DNA from: Muscardinus avellanarius
Taxonomy: Eukaryota > Chordata > Mammalia > Rodentia > Gliridae
Direction: 5' to 3'
Length of the DNA: 64,000 bases
NCBI GenBank assembly: GCA_963383645.1
Contig: OY726561.1
Coordinates: 138,074,227-138,138,226, forward strand
The position numbers and the translations under genes are program-made. Numbering within the stretch: the first letter of the stretch is position 1; the number at the start of each line of letters is the position of its first letter. The notes beneath the pieces are model-generated. The model saw nothing but the letters and a program-made list of their open reading frames with translations, ran no database searches and was not told the origin of the DNA. This document shows, piece by piece, positions 13,641-24,378 of the stretch.

Positions 13641-13823
13641 TATTTTTAATCTTTTGGGAAATCTCAAGTCTTATTTTTTCATAATTATTACAGCGTTTTA
13701 CATTCCCATCAACATTGTACAATGGTTTCTATCTCCCTACAGCCTCACCAGCACGTTATATTTTTTTGCTATTTTGATAATAGCCATCCTAATGGGTGTG
13801 CCGTGATGCTTCATTGTCATTTT

Positions 13824-14730
13824 GTCTATTACTGGTGCATAGTAATTATACACCATCCCAAGGTTCAGAATGACAGGTACTTACTTGCACACAGCATTCG
13901 GGTGTTTCTCTCCAGGTCCTCCTCTTCCTCGTAGATAATCTTTACCCGGATACAGCTAACTTCATGTATGAACAAAGAATTATTTGAGTAGTTTCCATAA
14001 TCTTATTTCCCCTTTCTCCTCCCCACCTCTCTCCCCAGGTGTCCTCCTCCGCTCCACTAACGTCTCCCCTCATTTATCTGAGGTCTTCTTCATTTCCCAG
14101 CTTCTCTCTAGCTTCCACACATGAATGAATGCGGGCAGTCTTTCGTTTTCTTTGACTGGCTACTCTTACTAAGCATAATACTCTCAAGCCCCATCCATTT
14201 TCCCTCAAATGACGTGATTGTGCTTTTTTGTGGCTGTGTATAATTCCACTGTGTGCATATATCATAATACTGCAATCCATTCTTCTGTTGACAGATACCT
14301 AGGCTGGTTCCAGTGTGACTATCATGAATTGAGCTGCTATAAACATGGAAATGTATGTGTCCCTATAGTTAGCTGATTTCAGTGGCTTTGGGAAGATTCC
14401 CCCAAAGTGGTATGGGTGGGTTATATAGTGGCTCCCTTCCCAGTCTTTAAGGAACCCCCATACGATTCTCCATAGTGGCTGTACTGATTTGCAATCCCAC
14501 CAACAATGTCCTATTTCCTCACATCCTTGCCAGCATTTATTCTTTATATTTTTGATAATTGCCATTCTAACTGGAGTTAGATGGTATCTCAGTGTCATTT
14601 TGATTTGCATTTCCCTGATTGCTAATAATGCAGGACATTTTTTCACATATTTAATGGACATCCGTATTTCCTCTTTCAGAAGTGTCTACTCAGGTCTATT
14701 GCCCATTTTTTTTTATTGAATTCCTTCTTT
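13824..14730 (-). repeat. Younger L1 3' part nested in old L1
   Basis: The - strand frame at 14299-14661 carries AIREMQIKMTLRYHLTPVRM and CEEIGHCWWDCKSVQPLWRI, the conserved end of L1 ORF2p, followed by 3' UTR. The host L1 is split by 'ttgtcatttt' present at both edges (about 13814-13823 and 14735-14744), a likely target-site duplication. 5' truncated and inactive. Confidence 0.8.
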
Positions 14731-15859
14731 CTTCTTGTCATTTTGATTTGCATTTCCCTGATGATACCTGAGGCTGAGCACCTTTTCACAAATCCTGTGG
14801 CCATTTTTATGTCTTCTTTGGAAAACTTTTATTCATGTACTTGTCCCATTTTTAAATTAGGTTATTTGGCTTGTTTTTTTTTGGTTAGGGGGTTCCGATT
14901 TTTTTTAACTAATGAGTTTAGGAGTTCCTATTATATTTGAGAAATTATTTTGTCATACATGTGGTTTGTAAATATTTTCTTCCATTCTATAGTTTTCCTT
15001 TTAACTCTGGAAACCATTTTTTCTGCCATGTAGAAGCTTTTTGGTGTGATACAATCCCACTTGTCTGTTTTTCCTCTGATTGCCTGTGGATTTGGTATCA
15101 TCTCCAGAATATCATGACCAAGATCAGCAACCCAGAGCCTTTCTTCTGTATTTTCTTCTAGTAGTTCTTTTATATTTTCCGGCCTTATGCTTAACACTTT
15201 AACCTATTATAAGTTGATTTTTGTTATGGTATGAAATAAGGGCCCAAGTTACTTATTCTGGTTGCGGATATCTGGCTTTCCCAACACCATTTGTTGAGGA
15301 GAATGTGCTTTCCCCTTTGTGTGATCTTGGCACCTTGGTCAAAGATGAGCCAGCCACAGATACAACAACAGTACCCTTGCTTATATTTCAACATGTCACA
15401 AACCACTCATTCCCAGGCTGTGTCTCCACTGACTGACATAATAGCAAATTACAGGAATTTCAATATAGTAAGTGACAGATTTGCTGTTCATAAAATATCA
15501 CTTAGCGTGTTCTATACATAAGATTTTGGCTTGAAGGGGAAAATATGTTCCACTGCTACAAAATAATTGAGGACTCAGAGAAAGAGTAGCATAAGGAGAA
15601 AAATAAACTCTGAGATAATGTATCTCATAATCACACTAAACAATTTGTGACGTGACCCGCAGGACTTCAGTCTGAAAGTACTGTACCAGATAACTTAGGA
15701 AGCTATTGTAGCAGCCTGGCTTGATCTGAGGTGAATGAAAGGTTAGACGTTGAGTTGGCCTGACTGGAGGTTTACCACACTTACCTGTGACTTGGAAAAG
15801 TCACTTATCATTTCATGTTTACCCCATTTCTAAGTGGTTGTGAAGACCAGATGATGGGC

Positions 15860-16087
15860 TGGCAGTTTAGTGAAGTAACTCTCAAATCAGACAGCTCAGG
15901 TTATCTGTGTGACCTTATGCAGATTCCCCCAGACCCCCTGCCTGTACTCTCAACCATCTATAACATGAAGGTAACAATCAAACCTATTCCTGAGTTTATT
16001 ATGAGGATGGCATGAGATGATACTTAAGAATCACTTAGCATTGCACCTGGTGCAGAGTAAGTGCTTAATAAATACTAAATGCTATTA
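15860..16087 (-). repeat. MIR SINE
   Basis: 'agcattgcacctggtgcaga' and 'gtaagtgcttaataaatact' are inverted MIR 5' half; 'gttatctgtgtgaccttatg' is the inverted 3' half. Confidence 0.8.
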
Positions 16088-16089
16088 CG

Positions 16090-16920
16090 TTTAAGAAGAT
16101 ATGTGCAAAACTAACATGGCTAGTGGATTTCACAGTGCTCTGTATATGGGGGGATATTATTGTGGGATGTGTATGATTGAGGTGTGTTTAATGCCAGAGG
16201 CTGCACCCTAGCTCATGTATTCTTGGTTCTATTTGTGTGCATAAAATACTAGAACTTTCATTAGGAAAATTTAACAACTCTCTAAGTTTCTGCCAAGTCT
16301 CTGACTAAACACTCTGATCGATCTGTTTCGGCTCCCCTAGTGGGAATTATCCAAGTCTCCTCATCCCCTCCACTCTCTGCATTTTGAAGATGAATAGACT
16401 TGGGGCAGGTTCATTCCACTTGTCTGTTCGCTAATCTATAAGCTGGGAATCTCAGAGAGGTCAGGCTGATAACCTCCCCTTCCCCTTTGTCCCTTCTGTG
16501 CCAACACCAGCCCCCACTGTTTGGCAGACTTAGAAGTGACAAGAAAAGTCTTCCCTTCTGGAAATTCCAGATGTTCTCGGGGTCAGTCTATAGGCTAATT
16601 ATATATCTTATCTTGATTCAAGCTCAGAAATTTTCAGCTCCCTATCTTGGCGAGTCTATCTTCAAATCCTTGGTATTTCAAGAGCTTCCTTCCATAGGAG
16701 AATTTAGTCCAAGATATTTTCTTCTTGAGTGTACAGACTAGTTTTCATTGAAACATCAGAGCTTTGGAAGTGTGTATCAAAGGAATGAAGATTTGACACC
16801 TGCTCCCCCTTCACTTTGGCCAATGGTAGCCTTTTCCCAACAGCCTCTGAGAAACCAGGATGTGGGTGAGGGCACTTATTTAAGCTGTTCCCTCTTGAAG
16901 ACGCCTCATCCAGTTTGCTC
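16090..16920. other. Unique intronic sequence, nothing recognised
   Basis: Short open frames on both strands (16487-16741, 16704-16943) show no domain or homology that I recognise. Confidence 0.45.
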
Positions 16921-16924
16921 CAGT

Positions 16925-17250
16925 TACTACCATTACATAACACTACCCTAAAATGTAGCAGCTTGAAGTAAACGTTTTATTGACCCCAGACCTTCAGTAC
17001 CAGAACTTCAGATAGGGCACAGTTGAGAGCTTTTGTATGCTGTCTAGAGCTCTTGTATGCTGTCTAGGACCTCAGCTGGGAGAACTAGAAGGGTGGGGAC
17101 AATTTACATCATCTGCAGGCATCATCATCCACAAGGCGGGCTATGACTTCTAATTAGCCATCTACATATGGGCTTAGAACACTTTCAAAATGAAGACATA
17201 GACACTTTCTCTTAATAGGAAGAGTATCAGCTTCTTGCCACATGCTTAAG
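16925..17250 (-). repeat. Old MLT1-like LTR fragment
   Basis: 'ttacataacactaccctaaa' followed by 'atgtagcagcttgaagtaaa' resembles the inverted 3' end of old MaLR (MLT1) LTRs; the remainder is weakly preserved. Contains a 20-bp duplication at 17026-17065. Confidence 0.45.
17026..17065. repeat. 20-bp tandem duplication, one mismatch
   Basis: Units 17026-17045 and 17046-17065 differ only at one T/C position. Confidence 0.95.
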
Positions 17251-17599
17251 TCCTGAACTGTAACTGGAACCATTAGTTATCTAAAGAGCCCATTTTTTAA
17301 TCCCATGATTCATGATTACCTTTAAAAGCATGGGTAGGAGGGAGGTAGGCACACTTAAACCTCTCTTCAGGGAGCTCTCTTGGAGCCACAAAAAATGCAG
17401 TTGTAGAACTTGCAGAAGAAAACACTTTCTATTCTGAATGCTAGACTTGGGGGATGTGTGAACTGGAGAAGTGTACCAGGAGGAAGAAAATACGAATCGA
17501 AGTCTTTCTCTTGGTTTTGGACGTTAGTTTTAGGAATGTGCAATATACCCTTCTGCCACCAGACATAATAAAGCATCACAAGAAGCGAGAGTAAGTAGC

Positions 17600-17792
17600 A
17601 TCCTTGTGTAACCCTTCAACATTGTTTCATGCATTATCCTTCCTAACAGCCAATTTCTAGATGAGAGAACCGAGATTTAGTGAGGTGGTTTTTGCCTTTT
17701 CAGGATCATACAGTTAGTAGAGGTAGAACCAGCTCTGCAGACTTCAGGTCTCTCAATCACACCGTAAGCCTTTTGCTACACTCCACTGTGCC
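17600..17792 (+). repeat. MIR SINE
   Basis: 'agatgagagaaccgagattt' and 'ggatcatacagttagtagag' follow the MIR 3' half; 'catgcattatccttcctaac' fits the 5' half. Confidence 0.75.
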
Positions 17793-18098
17793 AAGTCTTG
17801 TGCCCTGCTGGTGACTCGTGTACCATAGCTGTGGAAAACCACCACATCTAAACACAGTCTTCTCCATCACTTTGATAGCGGATATTTTTCTTGCCCATTC
17901 CCCATCTACTACCTGGATACTTTTCAACCATATTCTATAATTCTAATATTTTTAACAGTTCATGACACAAAGCAGTTCATCCTGTGGGTGAGCCATGATT
18001 CTTCCACCAGTCTACTACTAGTGCAGTGGAGACGGTTTGTCCTATAATTCACTCAGCAAACGCTTGCTAAATTCCTACTATGTGCCAGGCTCACTGGT

Positions 18099-18170
18099 CC
18101 CTCCCTCCATCCCTCTTTTCTCTTCCTTCCTTTTTCTCTCTTCTTTTGTTTTCTTTCCTTCCTTGCTTTC
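18099..18170. repeat. Pyrimidine-rich tract
   Basis: Imperfect TCCC/TTCC repeats immediately before an inverted SINE. Confidence 0.85.
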
Positions 18171-18348
18171 CCAGAGGTACTCTACCTTGGAGATAGACTT
18201 CAGCACTATTTTCTATTTTATTAAAACAGGGTCTTGCTAAGTTGCTAAGGGCCTTGCTAAATTGCTAGACTGTCCTCAAACCTGCGATCCTCCTGTCTCA
18301 GCCTCCTAAGTACTGGGATTACAGATATATACCACTGTGCCCAGCTTG
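18171..18348 (-). repeat. B1-ID composite SINE, degraded
   Basis: Inverted ID remnant, then 'aaaacagggtcttgctaagt' and 'ctcctgtctcagcctcctaa' of the inverted B1 part. Confidence 0.82.
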
Positions 18349-18429
18349 CCAGGTACTTTTATTGGGGGCTGAGAATATAATAGGGAATACTGTAGTCTCA
18401 ACTTTTTTGCTATGGGGAGAACTAAAAGT

Positions 18430-18433
<4 letters not shown>

Positions 18434-18467
<34 letters not shown>

Positions 18468-18525
18468 TATACACATACATATATATATGTATGTATGTAT
18501 GTATGTATATATATATATATATAAT
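18434..18525. repeat. (TA)n/(TATG)n microsatellite
   Basis: About 90 bp of TA with GTAT units in the middle. Confidence 0.95.
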
Positions 18526-18594
18526 CTATTGTCAGATGATGGTAAGTGCTATGAAGAAAATTGAAACATGAAAGGGGGTGGAGTGACAGATGAA

Positions 18595-19210
18595 ACGAGA
18601 CTAGCTTTAAAACTATGGTCAGAGAAGATTTCTCTGAGGAAATGATATTTGTGCAGAAACCTGAATGGGTAAGGAGGGAGACATCTGGGTGTAGGAAAAG
18701 ATTGTTCCAACAGAAGGAAGCCCAGAGGCCAAGACACAGGCACTTGCTAGACTATTTAAAGAGTGAAGTTTCAATTATGCCAGATGAATAAATTCTAGAC
18801 ATCTTCTGTGTGCAATATTGTACCTCTAGTTAACAATGCTGTACTGAAAAATTGGCTAAGAGGCTATTTCTCATGCTAAGTTTTCTTACCAAGATAATAA
18901 CAACGAAACAGAACAGCAGGGTGGTAGGGGCTGGAGGGCAGGGAGATAAGACATCAGAAGAAGAGAATATAATTTTGGAGAGGCAGCCTCGGGTCGGATC
19001 ATGTAGAGCTTTGTAGGCACTGGTAGGTATTTGGGATTTTGCTCCATATATGATTGGGATGGGAGGCCACTGGAGGGCTTAGAGCAGGGAAGTGGCCTAC
19101 ATTTTAAGAAATAATACTGTCTACTGTGCCAGACAGTGTATAGAGATGAGTGTGGATGCTGCAGATGACCCAGCAGGCTACTGCAGTAATTTGGATAAAA
19201 GAATAACCTT
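18595..19210 (+). repeat. Ancient mammalian interspersed repeat (family not resolved)
   Basis: The order 'gaagatttctctgaggaaat', 'gatcatgtagagctttgtag', 'gggaggccactggagggctt', 'ggctactgcagtaatttgga' matches a widespread old mammalian repeat I know from many genomes but cannot name with certainty. The 152-residue - strand frame here is an artefact of it. A related copy lies at 38171-39300. Confidence 0.6.
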
Positions 19211-19325
19211 GGAGAAGAAAAGAGTGGTTGGAAATGTACTTTGTTTCCAAAGTAGACCCCATAGACTTTTCTGATGGACTGAAAGTAGGGATGGGAAAAA
19301 AGATAAAAGCCAAGAGTGAATTCAA

Positions 19326-19528
19326 GCTGGGTGCAATGATTCACACCTGTAATCCAGTACTTGGGAGGCTGCGACAGGATTGCAGGTTCATGGCTAGCCT
19401 CAACTACTTAGTGAGGCTATCCAAAACTTAGTGAGACCTATTTCAAAATAAAGAATAAAAAAATAGGGCTGGGGTCTAGCTCAGAGGTAGAATGCCCCTC
19501 AGTTCAATCCTTAGTTCTGAAAAAAAAT
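19326..19528 (+). repeat. B1-ID composite SINE
   Basis: Head 'gctgggtgcaatgattcaca', linker 'caaaataaagaataaaaaaa', ID tail 'tctagctcagaggtagaatg', short A tail. Confidence 0.9.
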
Positions 19529-19850
19529 CCATTGTGTGTATATGCCAAAGTTTTGTGATCTATTCATCCATCGATGGACATATAGGCTGGTTCCATATTT
19601 TGGCTATTGTAAATTGTGCTGCTATGAACATGTATATGCAAGTATGGTTATAATATTCTGACTTCATCTCCTTTGGGAAGATGCCTAGGTGGGCCATCAC
19701 TGGGTTTTATGGTAGTTCCATTCCCAACCTTCCCAGAAACCTCTATACAAGTTTATCATCTTTAGCTATCAGGGAAATGCAAATCAAGACTACACTAGGA
19801 TTCCATCTCAATTCAGTCAGGATGACGATCATCAAGAATGCAAATAGAAA
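19529..19850 (-). repeat. L1 fragment with 5' inversion
   Basis: 19529-19757 is antisense L1 ('ctattcatccatcgatggac', 'gctgctatgaacatgtatat'). From about 19760 the text switches to sense L1 encoding IREMQIKTTLGFHLNSVRMT, the part that normally lies just 5' of the first piece. This is the head-to-head layout of twin priming. Confidence 0.75.
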
Positions 19851-19887
19851 CATTTTTTCAAAGAATATTTTAGATAGTTATAATGCA

Positions 19888-20085
19888 GAGCCAGGCATGA
19901 TGGTCCGCAATTCTAGTACACGGGAGGCTGTGACAGGAAGATCACAGATTCAAGGACTGCCTCAGCAACTTAGCTGGACCCTCTTTCCAAATAAAAAAGT
20001 AGGGCTAGGGGTGCATCCCAGAGGTAGAACACCCTTGGGTTCAATCTCAGCACCAATAAAGTTGAATAAAATAATTAAGAAGTAA
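19888..20085 (+). repeat. B1-ID composite SINE
   Basis: 'gagccaggcatgatggtccg', 'agaggtagaacacccttggg' and an A-rich end; diverged. Confidence 0.85.
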
Positions 20086-20089
20086 AAAC

Positions 20090-20756
20090 AAGATTTATCA
20101 CCTCATACCCTGGTCATGGTTTGGTATTGAGCTCACATAAGTCATTCAAATCATATTTCTGTCCTTTTCCTTCCAAAATTACCTTTATAATAATAAGAAC
20201 ACTCATTCTTAACATAGCAATATAATACAAGTGATAGTACAATAAACTATGAATACATTTAAACCTAATTCATATACTGATATAGAGTGTGTACTATGAG
20301 CCTGAGTAAGAAATGAGGGATGAGTTTGTGCGTGTGTTCAAGCTAAAGAACGAATCCAAACATCTCTAGGTTGTCATCTTTAATTCTGAAGGATTGCTGG
20401 GTTTGACATGGTGCCTTATTTAAGGAGAGGAAGAGAAATTGATTTAATAACCTGTCACATTATACAACACAAGAAGAATTTGAGAAGAAAAAGCACTCTG
20501 GTATTCTTAGTGGGAAGAAAAATATTGTGACCGCTCCATGGAGGAGTCTTTGTGCAGAAAGAATTGGTAGAAATCATGGTGATGAGTTAATTCGGTGAGA
20601 GAACATCTATTGCTTCCACAAAATAATTTTGACCACTACACTTCCGAACTCCACCATGCAGATGACTAGTTCTCTCTCTTCTGAAAGAAGAATAAGGAAG
20701 GAAAAACTCAAATTGTTCCTCCCCTTTTTCTTGCTCCTTAAAAATAATTCATTCCA
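20090..20756. other. Unique intronic sequence, nothing recognised
   Basis: AT-rich, no repeat or coding signal seen. Confidence 0.45.
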
Positions 20757-20961
20757 GCTGGGCATGGTGACACACGCTTGTAATCACAGCATTTGGGAGG
20801 CTGCGACCGGAGGATCTTGGTTCGAGGACAGCCTCAGCTACTTAGCGAGGCCCTCCGCAACTTAGTGAGACCCTGTTTCAAAATAAAGAGTAAAAAATAG
20901 GGTAGGGGGTGGTGTAGCTCAGATGTCAAATGCCCCTAGGTTCCATCCCCAAAACCCACAA
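20757..20961 (+). repeat. B1-ID composite SINE
   Basis: Complete head, B1 body with 'tcaaaataaagagtaaaaaa' linker and ID tail, ending in an expanded (AAT)n. Flanks 'aaaaataattcattcc' and 'aataataattccaaagg' may be a target-site duplication. Confidence 0.92.
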
Positions 20962-21009
<48 letters not shown>

Positions 21010-21010
21010 T
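20962..21010. repeat. (AAT)n microsatellite at SINE tail
   Basis: About 16 AAT units expanded from the SINE A-rich tail; on translation they give a run of asparagine, which is not a gene. Confidence 0.97.
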
Positions 21011-21320
21011 CCAAAGGGCAAGGAAAGTCCATGAATCCAACACCTTTGTCATCAAATCCAACACCTAGAATGGGACTTAACGCTGTGTTGGCATATATAT
21101 TTAGTTATGTGGATAATTCAGGTTCCCTCTTGCTGTATTTGACTTGGGAAGTTCTGCTATAGAGATAAACATGCCTATGTAGTTGTAGCAATCTGTTCTT
21201 AATAGATTATCTTATTTATTGATAACAAATGGGTTGAAAATGAGTTATCTCACTCTCTGAATCATCTAATGAGTGAGAAATTTTGTCCAAAACTTTCTTT
21301 GGAATAATGTTCTCTGAAAA

Positions 21321-21549
21321 TAGGTTTATTTTATTTTATTTTTATTTTTGGTAATACTGGAACTGGAATCCAGGGACATTCTACCTCGGAGCTACACACC
21401 CAACCCTACTTTATATTTTAAATCTGAAACAATCTTACTAAATTGTAGCAGGGCTTGTTAAATTTCTGAGGCTGGCCATGAACCTGTAATCCTCCTGTCT
21501 CAGCCTCCCATATACTGGGATTATAAGCATATGCTACCATGCCCAGCTC
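21321..21549 (-). repeat. B1-ID composite SINE
   Basis: T-rich start, inverted ID tail ('tggaatccagggacattcta'), inverted B1 ending 'gctaccatgcccagctc'. Confidence 0.87.
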
Positions 21550-21699
21550 AAAAATATCTTTAGATTAACTTTTTATCTTACAAATCCTAACTAGGCAGCT
21601 AAATGAATCCTCCCCAAATGAGCATGACTATAAAACGAGCACCCCAGAAATAATTCTTCTGCCCCTTTCTGCTTCCCACCCATCAATCTGTGACAGGAG

Positions 21700-22327
21700 G
21701 AAACTCTTTCTTGACATTTAACAGTGTAAATGGATTTGGTTATGTTTGACTTTTATACAAATATGTAGCTCGTACCATTTAGCTTCTGGCATCTTTCACC
21801 TAATGTGGTGCTTGTGAGATTCATGGTGTTATGTGTCGCCCAGCTCACTCATTCTCAAGGCTGCAGACTAGTCTGCTGTATGGCTGGACCACAATCGGGT
21901 GATTGTTCTGTTGCGGATGATAACTTGGGCTGTTTCCAGTTCCAGGGTTATTAGGGATGAGGTTGCCATGAACCCTCATCCCCAGGCTGCCAGGTTTGAT
22001 GGCAGCCTGGGAAGCTTAGTAAGAAAGACCCTGTATCAAAATGAAGAATTAAAAACAAAAAAAAGATCTGGAGGCCGGCTGTGGTATTACATGCCTGTAA
22101 TCCCAGTTCTTTGTAGGCTGAGATAGAAGGATCATAGGTTTGAAACCAGCCTCAGAAATTTAAGTGAGGCTGTCAGCTACTTAGTGAAACCCTGTTTCCA
22201 AATACATGTCTTACATGTCACTTTTGGTGAGCATACGGATGCTATTTTTTGTATCAAAACTTGGGAGAATCAGACCATCTTCTGATCTCATGTGGTTTTA
22301 TTTGTATTCATAAAATGGTATATGGTC
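21700..22327 (-). repeat. Old L1 3'-region fragment, interrupted
   Basis: 'ggtgcttgtgagattcatgg' and 'gtatggctggaccacaatcg' with later 'tttggtgagcatacggatgc' resemble the inverted 3' region of old L1s; SINE material (about 21990-22203) interrupts it. Confidence 0.5.
21990..22203 (+). repeat. Local duplication, copy 1 (SINE fragments)
   Basis: Near-identical to 22392-22602 over about 210 bp, including the SINE junction 'aaaaagatctggaggccggc'. Contains the right part of one B1 head and a complete second B1 head. Confidence 0.9.
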
Positions 22328-22464
22328 AGCTGGGTGCTATGGCACACACCTGTATTCCCAGATTCTCTCAAGAGGCTGAGGCAGAAGGATTCCAGGTTTG
22401 ATGACAGCCTGGGAAGCTTAGTAAGACCCTGTATCAAAATGAAGAATTAAAAAAAAAAAAAAAA
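22328..22464 (+). repeat. B1-type SINE head with poly(A)
   Basis: 'cagctgggtgctatggcaca' head, 'gaccctgtatcaaaatgaag' and a 16-base A tract; no ID tail. Confidence 0.8.
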
Positions 22465-22602
22465 GATCTGGAGGCCGGCTGTGGTATTACATGCCTGTAA
22501 TCCCAGTTCTTGGTAGGCTGAGACAGGAGGATCATAGGTTTGAAGCCAGCCTCAGAAATTTTTGTGAGGCTGTCAGCTACTTAGTGAAACCCTGTTTCCA
22601 AA
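22392..22602 (+). repeat. Local duplication, copy 2
   Basis: Second copy of the block at 21990-22203, about 400 bp downstream in the same orientation. Confidence 0.9.
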
Positions 22603-22750
22603 TTTAAAAAATAATAATAAAGTTGGGGTTATGGCTTGGGCTTTAGAGGTAAAATGCTCCTGAGTTCAGTCCCCAGTGCCCCCCGCCAAAATAAAAGTTT
22701 GGGATGTAGCTCAGGGCTTTAAAATGTCCCTAGGTTCAATTCCCAGAATA
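22470..22750 (+). repeat. B1-ID SINE with two tandem ID tails
   Basis: B1 head from 'ggaggccggctgtggtatta', then ID unit 1 (about 22621-22685) and ID unit 2 (about 22698-22750: 'gggatgtagctcagggcttt'). Two successive ID tails are unlike the other copies here. Confidence 0.8.
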
Positions 22751-22789
22751 AAAGTTTCATCCTAAAATTTTTAAAACAGAGCTTTGTAA

Positions 22790-22935
22790 CTGGGGAGAAG
22801 GTGTATGTAATACAGTATTTGGGCAGAAGGATTAGAAGGGCCCTCAGGTTCAAGACAAGCTTCTTCAGCAAGTTAGCGAGACTTACCAGAAAACTAGAGA
22901 AATCTTGTTCCAAAAAAGAAAAAAAATAAAAGGTT
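22790..22935 (+). repeat. Degenerate B1-type SINE
   Basis: 'agtatttgggcagaaggatt' and 'gagacttaccagaaaactag' follow a worn B1 body. Confidence 0.55.
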
Positions 22936-22939
22936 TTTA

Positions 22940-23048
22940 CCATTGACGAGCTATACCCCAGTCCTATTTTATTCTTTATTTTAAAACAGGGTCTCACGAA
23001 GTTGCAAAGGGCCTCACTAAGTAGCTGAGGTGTCACCACACCCGGCTT
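22940..23048 (-). repeat. B1-ID composite SINE with internal deletion
   Basis: 'gagctataccccagtcctat' and 'gggtctcacgaagttgcaaa' then jumps to 'tgtcaccacacccggctt', losing most of the inverted head. Confidence 0.8.
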
Positions 23049-23085
23049 AAGATAGACTATTTCATGTAAGTGTTAAGATTTGAGT

Positions 23086-23089
<4 letters not shown>

Positions 23090-23132
<43 letters not shown>
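23090..23132. repeat. (TG)n microsatellite
   Basis: About 21 TG units abutting the inverted SINE that follows. Confidence 0.96.
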
Positions 23133-23133
<1 letters not shown>

Positions 23134-23306
23134 CTTAGGGCTTGAACCTACAATATATCTATCTACCTCTGAGTTTCAGCCTAGCCCTATTTAATTTTTC
23201 ATTTGAAACAGGGTCATATTACTTATAGATTACCTTGAAACTGGGATCCTCCAGTCTCAGCCTCCCAACTACTGGGATTCTAAGTATGAACTACTGTTTC
23301 TGGCTA
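23133..23306 (-). repeat. B1-ID composite SINE, diverged
   Basis: 'aggg.cttgaacctacaata' region of inverted ID, then 'ctccagtctcagcctcccaa' of inverted B1. Confidence 0.82.
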
Positions 23307-23410
23307 AGAATTTTTAAAAATTCTGTACGTATATCTCCAAACCCCAAGAAATGTTCTCCTTTGGATATATTTTATCTCCTGTTTCACTCTTAGACTAATA
23401 ACCAGTGGCC

Positions 23411-23670
23411 TTTTTTTTTTCTTTTGTGTTTTTGCTTTGTTTTGTTTTGTTTTTTGTTTTTTTTTTTGTGGTACTGGGGGTGGAACCCAGGGGCTCTTCT
23501 ACCTATGGGCTTTACTCCCAGACCTATTTTATACTTTATTTGGAAACAGGGTCTCACTAAGTTGCTGAGAGCCTCACTAAGTAGCTGAGGCTGACTTCGA
23601 ACCTGTGCGATCCTCCTGTCTCAGCCTCCCAAGCGCGGGGATTACAAGTGTGTGCCACCACGCCCGGCTG
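23411..23670 (-). repeat. B1-ID composite SINE, well preserved subfamily
   Basis: Long T/(TTTTG) tail, 'gtggtactgggggtggaacc', 'cactaagttgctgagagcct', 'gtgccaccacgcccggctg'. Belongs to the same low-divergence subfamily as 37398-37659, 40218-40439 and 47410-47635. Confidence 0.93.
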
Positions 23671-23897
23671 TTCTTTCGATTTTATCTATTACATTCATTT
23701 TTGCTGTTGCTCTTATTATGAAGCTCTAAATTGTTATAATTACCACTTTTGTTATTATTGATGTGTTTACATTAAAATGTTATTCTTGGCCCATTACTAT
23801 TATTGCCATCATCCACATTAGTCATGGGCCTAATAACAACATAAATTATATCTCTGTGCCAATTAAGAAATTTAGAGTGGTGTGTGGCAGAAAACTG

Positions 23898-23933
23898 GGC
23901 TCGAGGGGCTCAAGCGGCTCAAGCGGCTCAAGC
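23898..23933. repeat. 9-bp minisatellite (GGCTCAAGC)
   Basis: Three perfect units at 23907-23933 preceded by one diverged unit at 23898-23906. Confidence 0.95.
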
Positions 23934-24194
23934 TGTCTTACATTTTCTCATACAGTGAGAAGCTTTGGCATTGGGTCAGGTGTTCCCCATCACCACCGGG
24001 AGCCCGTATACTTTTCTTCATATTTTACTTCACCCTTAGTAGGCATGTTGCTTTTTCTGATTTCATAGTCATTGACTCCTAGACTCAGAATTATTTCTGA
24101 ATTAATAAGTATTATGTCTGCATTCTAGGCAGAAAAATTGGAACGGTCAGTCTATACCAGCCATGTCTGGACCCTTTGTCATTGTTGTTTTGTA

Positions 24195-24378
24195 ATGGAG
24201 AGTAAACCCAGGGGCATTCTACCTCTGAGCTACACCCCAGCCCTTTCTGTTTGTAAATACAATCCTGATGAGTTGCTGAAGGTCTTGCTAAGCTTCTGAG
24301 GCTGTTCTAGAACTTGTGATACTCCTGTTTCAGCCTCCCAAGTACTGTGATTACAGGCTTAAGCCACTATTCCCAGCT
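24195..24378 (-). repeat. B1-ID composite SINE
   Basis: 'aacccaggggcattctacct' inverted ID and 'gtttcagcctcccaagtact' inverted B1. Confidence 0.88.

Larger units (their letters stand above)
12878..15350 (-). repeat. Old L1, 3' UTR and ORF2 C-terminal part, interrupted
   Basis: Antisense L1 text runs through 'cactcagcataacgtcttcc', 'tcattcatctaccagtggac', 'acattcccatcaacattgta', resumes after 14731 with 'gatttgcatttccctgatga' and continues to 'ccttggtcaaagatgagcca'. A - strand fragment at 14931-15197 (with KTIEWKKIFTN) is ORF2 C-terminal sequence. It is broken by a microsatellite, a SINE and a younger L1. Non-functional. Confidence 0.8.

Noticed and set aside
18886..19344. 152-codon - strand frame
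   Set aside because: Overlaps an ancient interspersed repeat and a SINE start; no protein-like domain.
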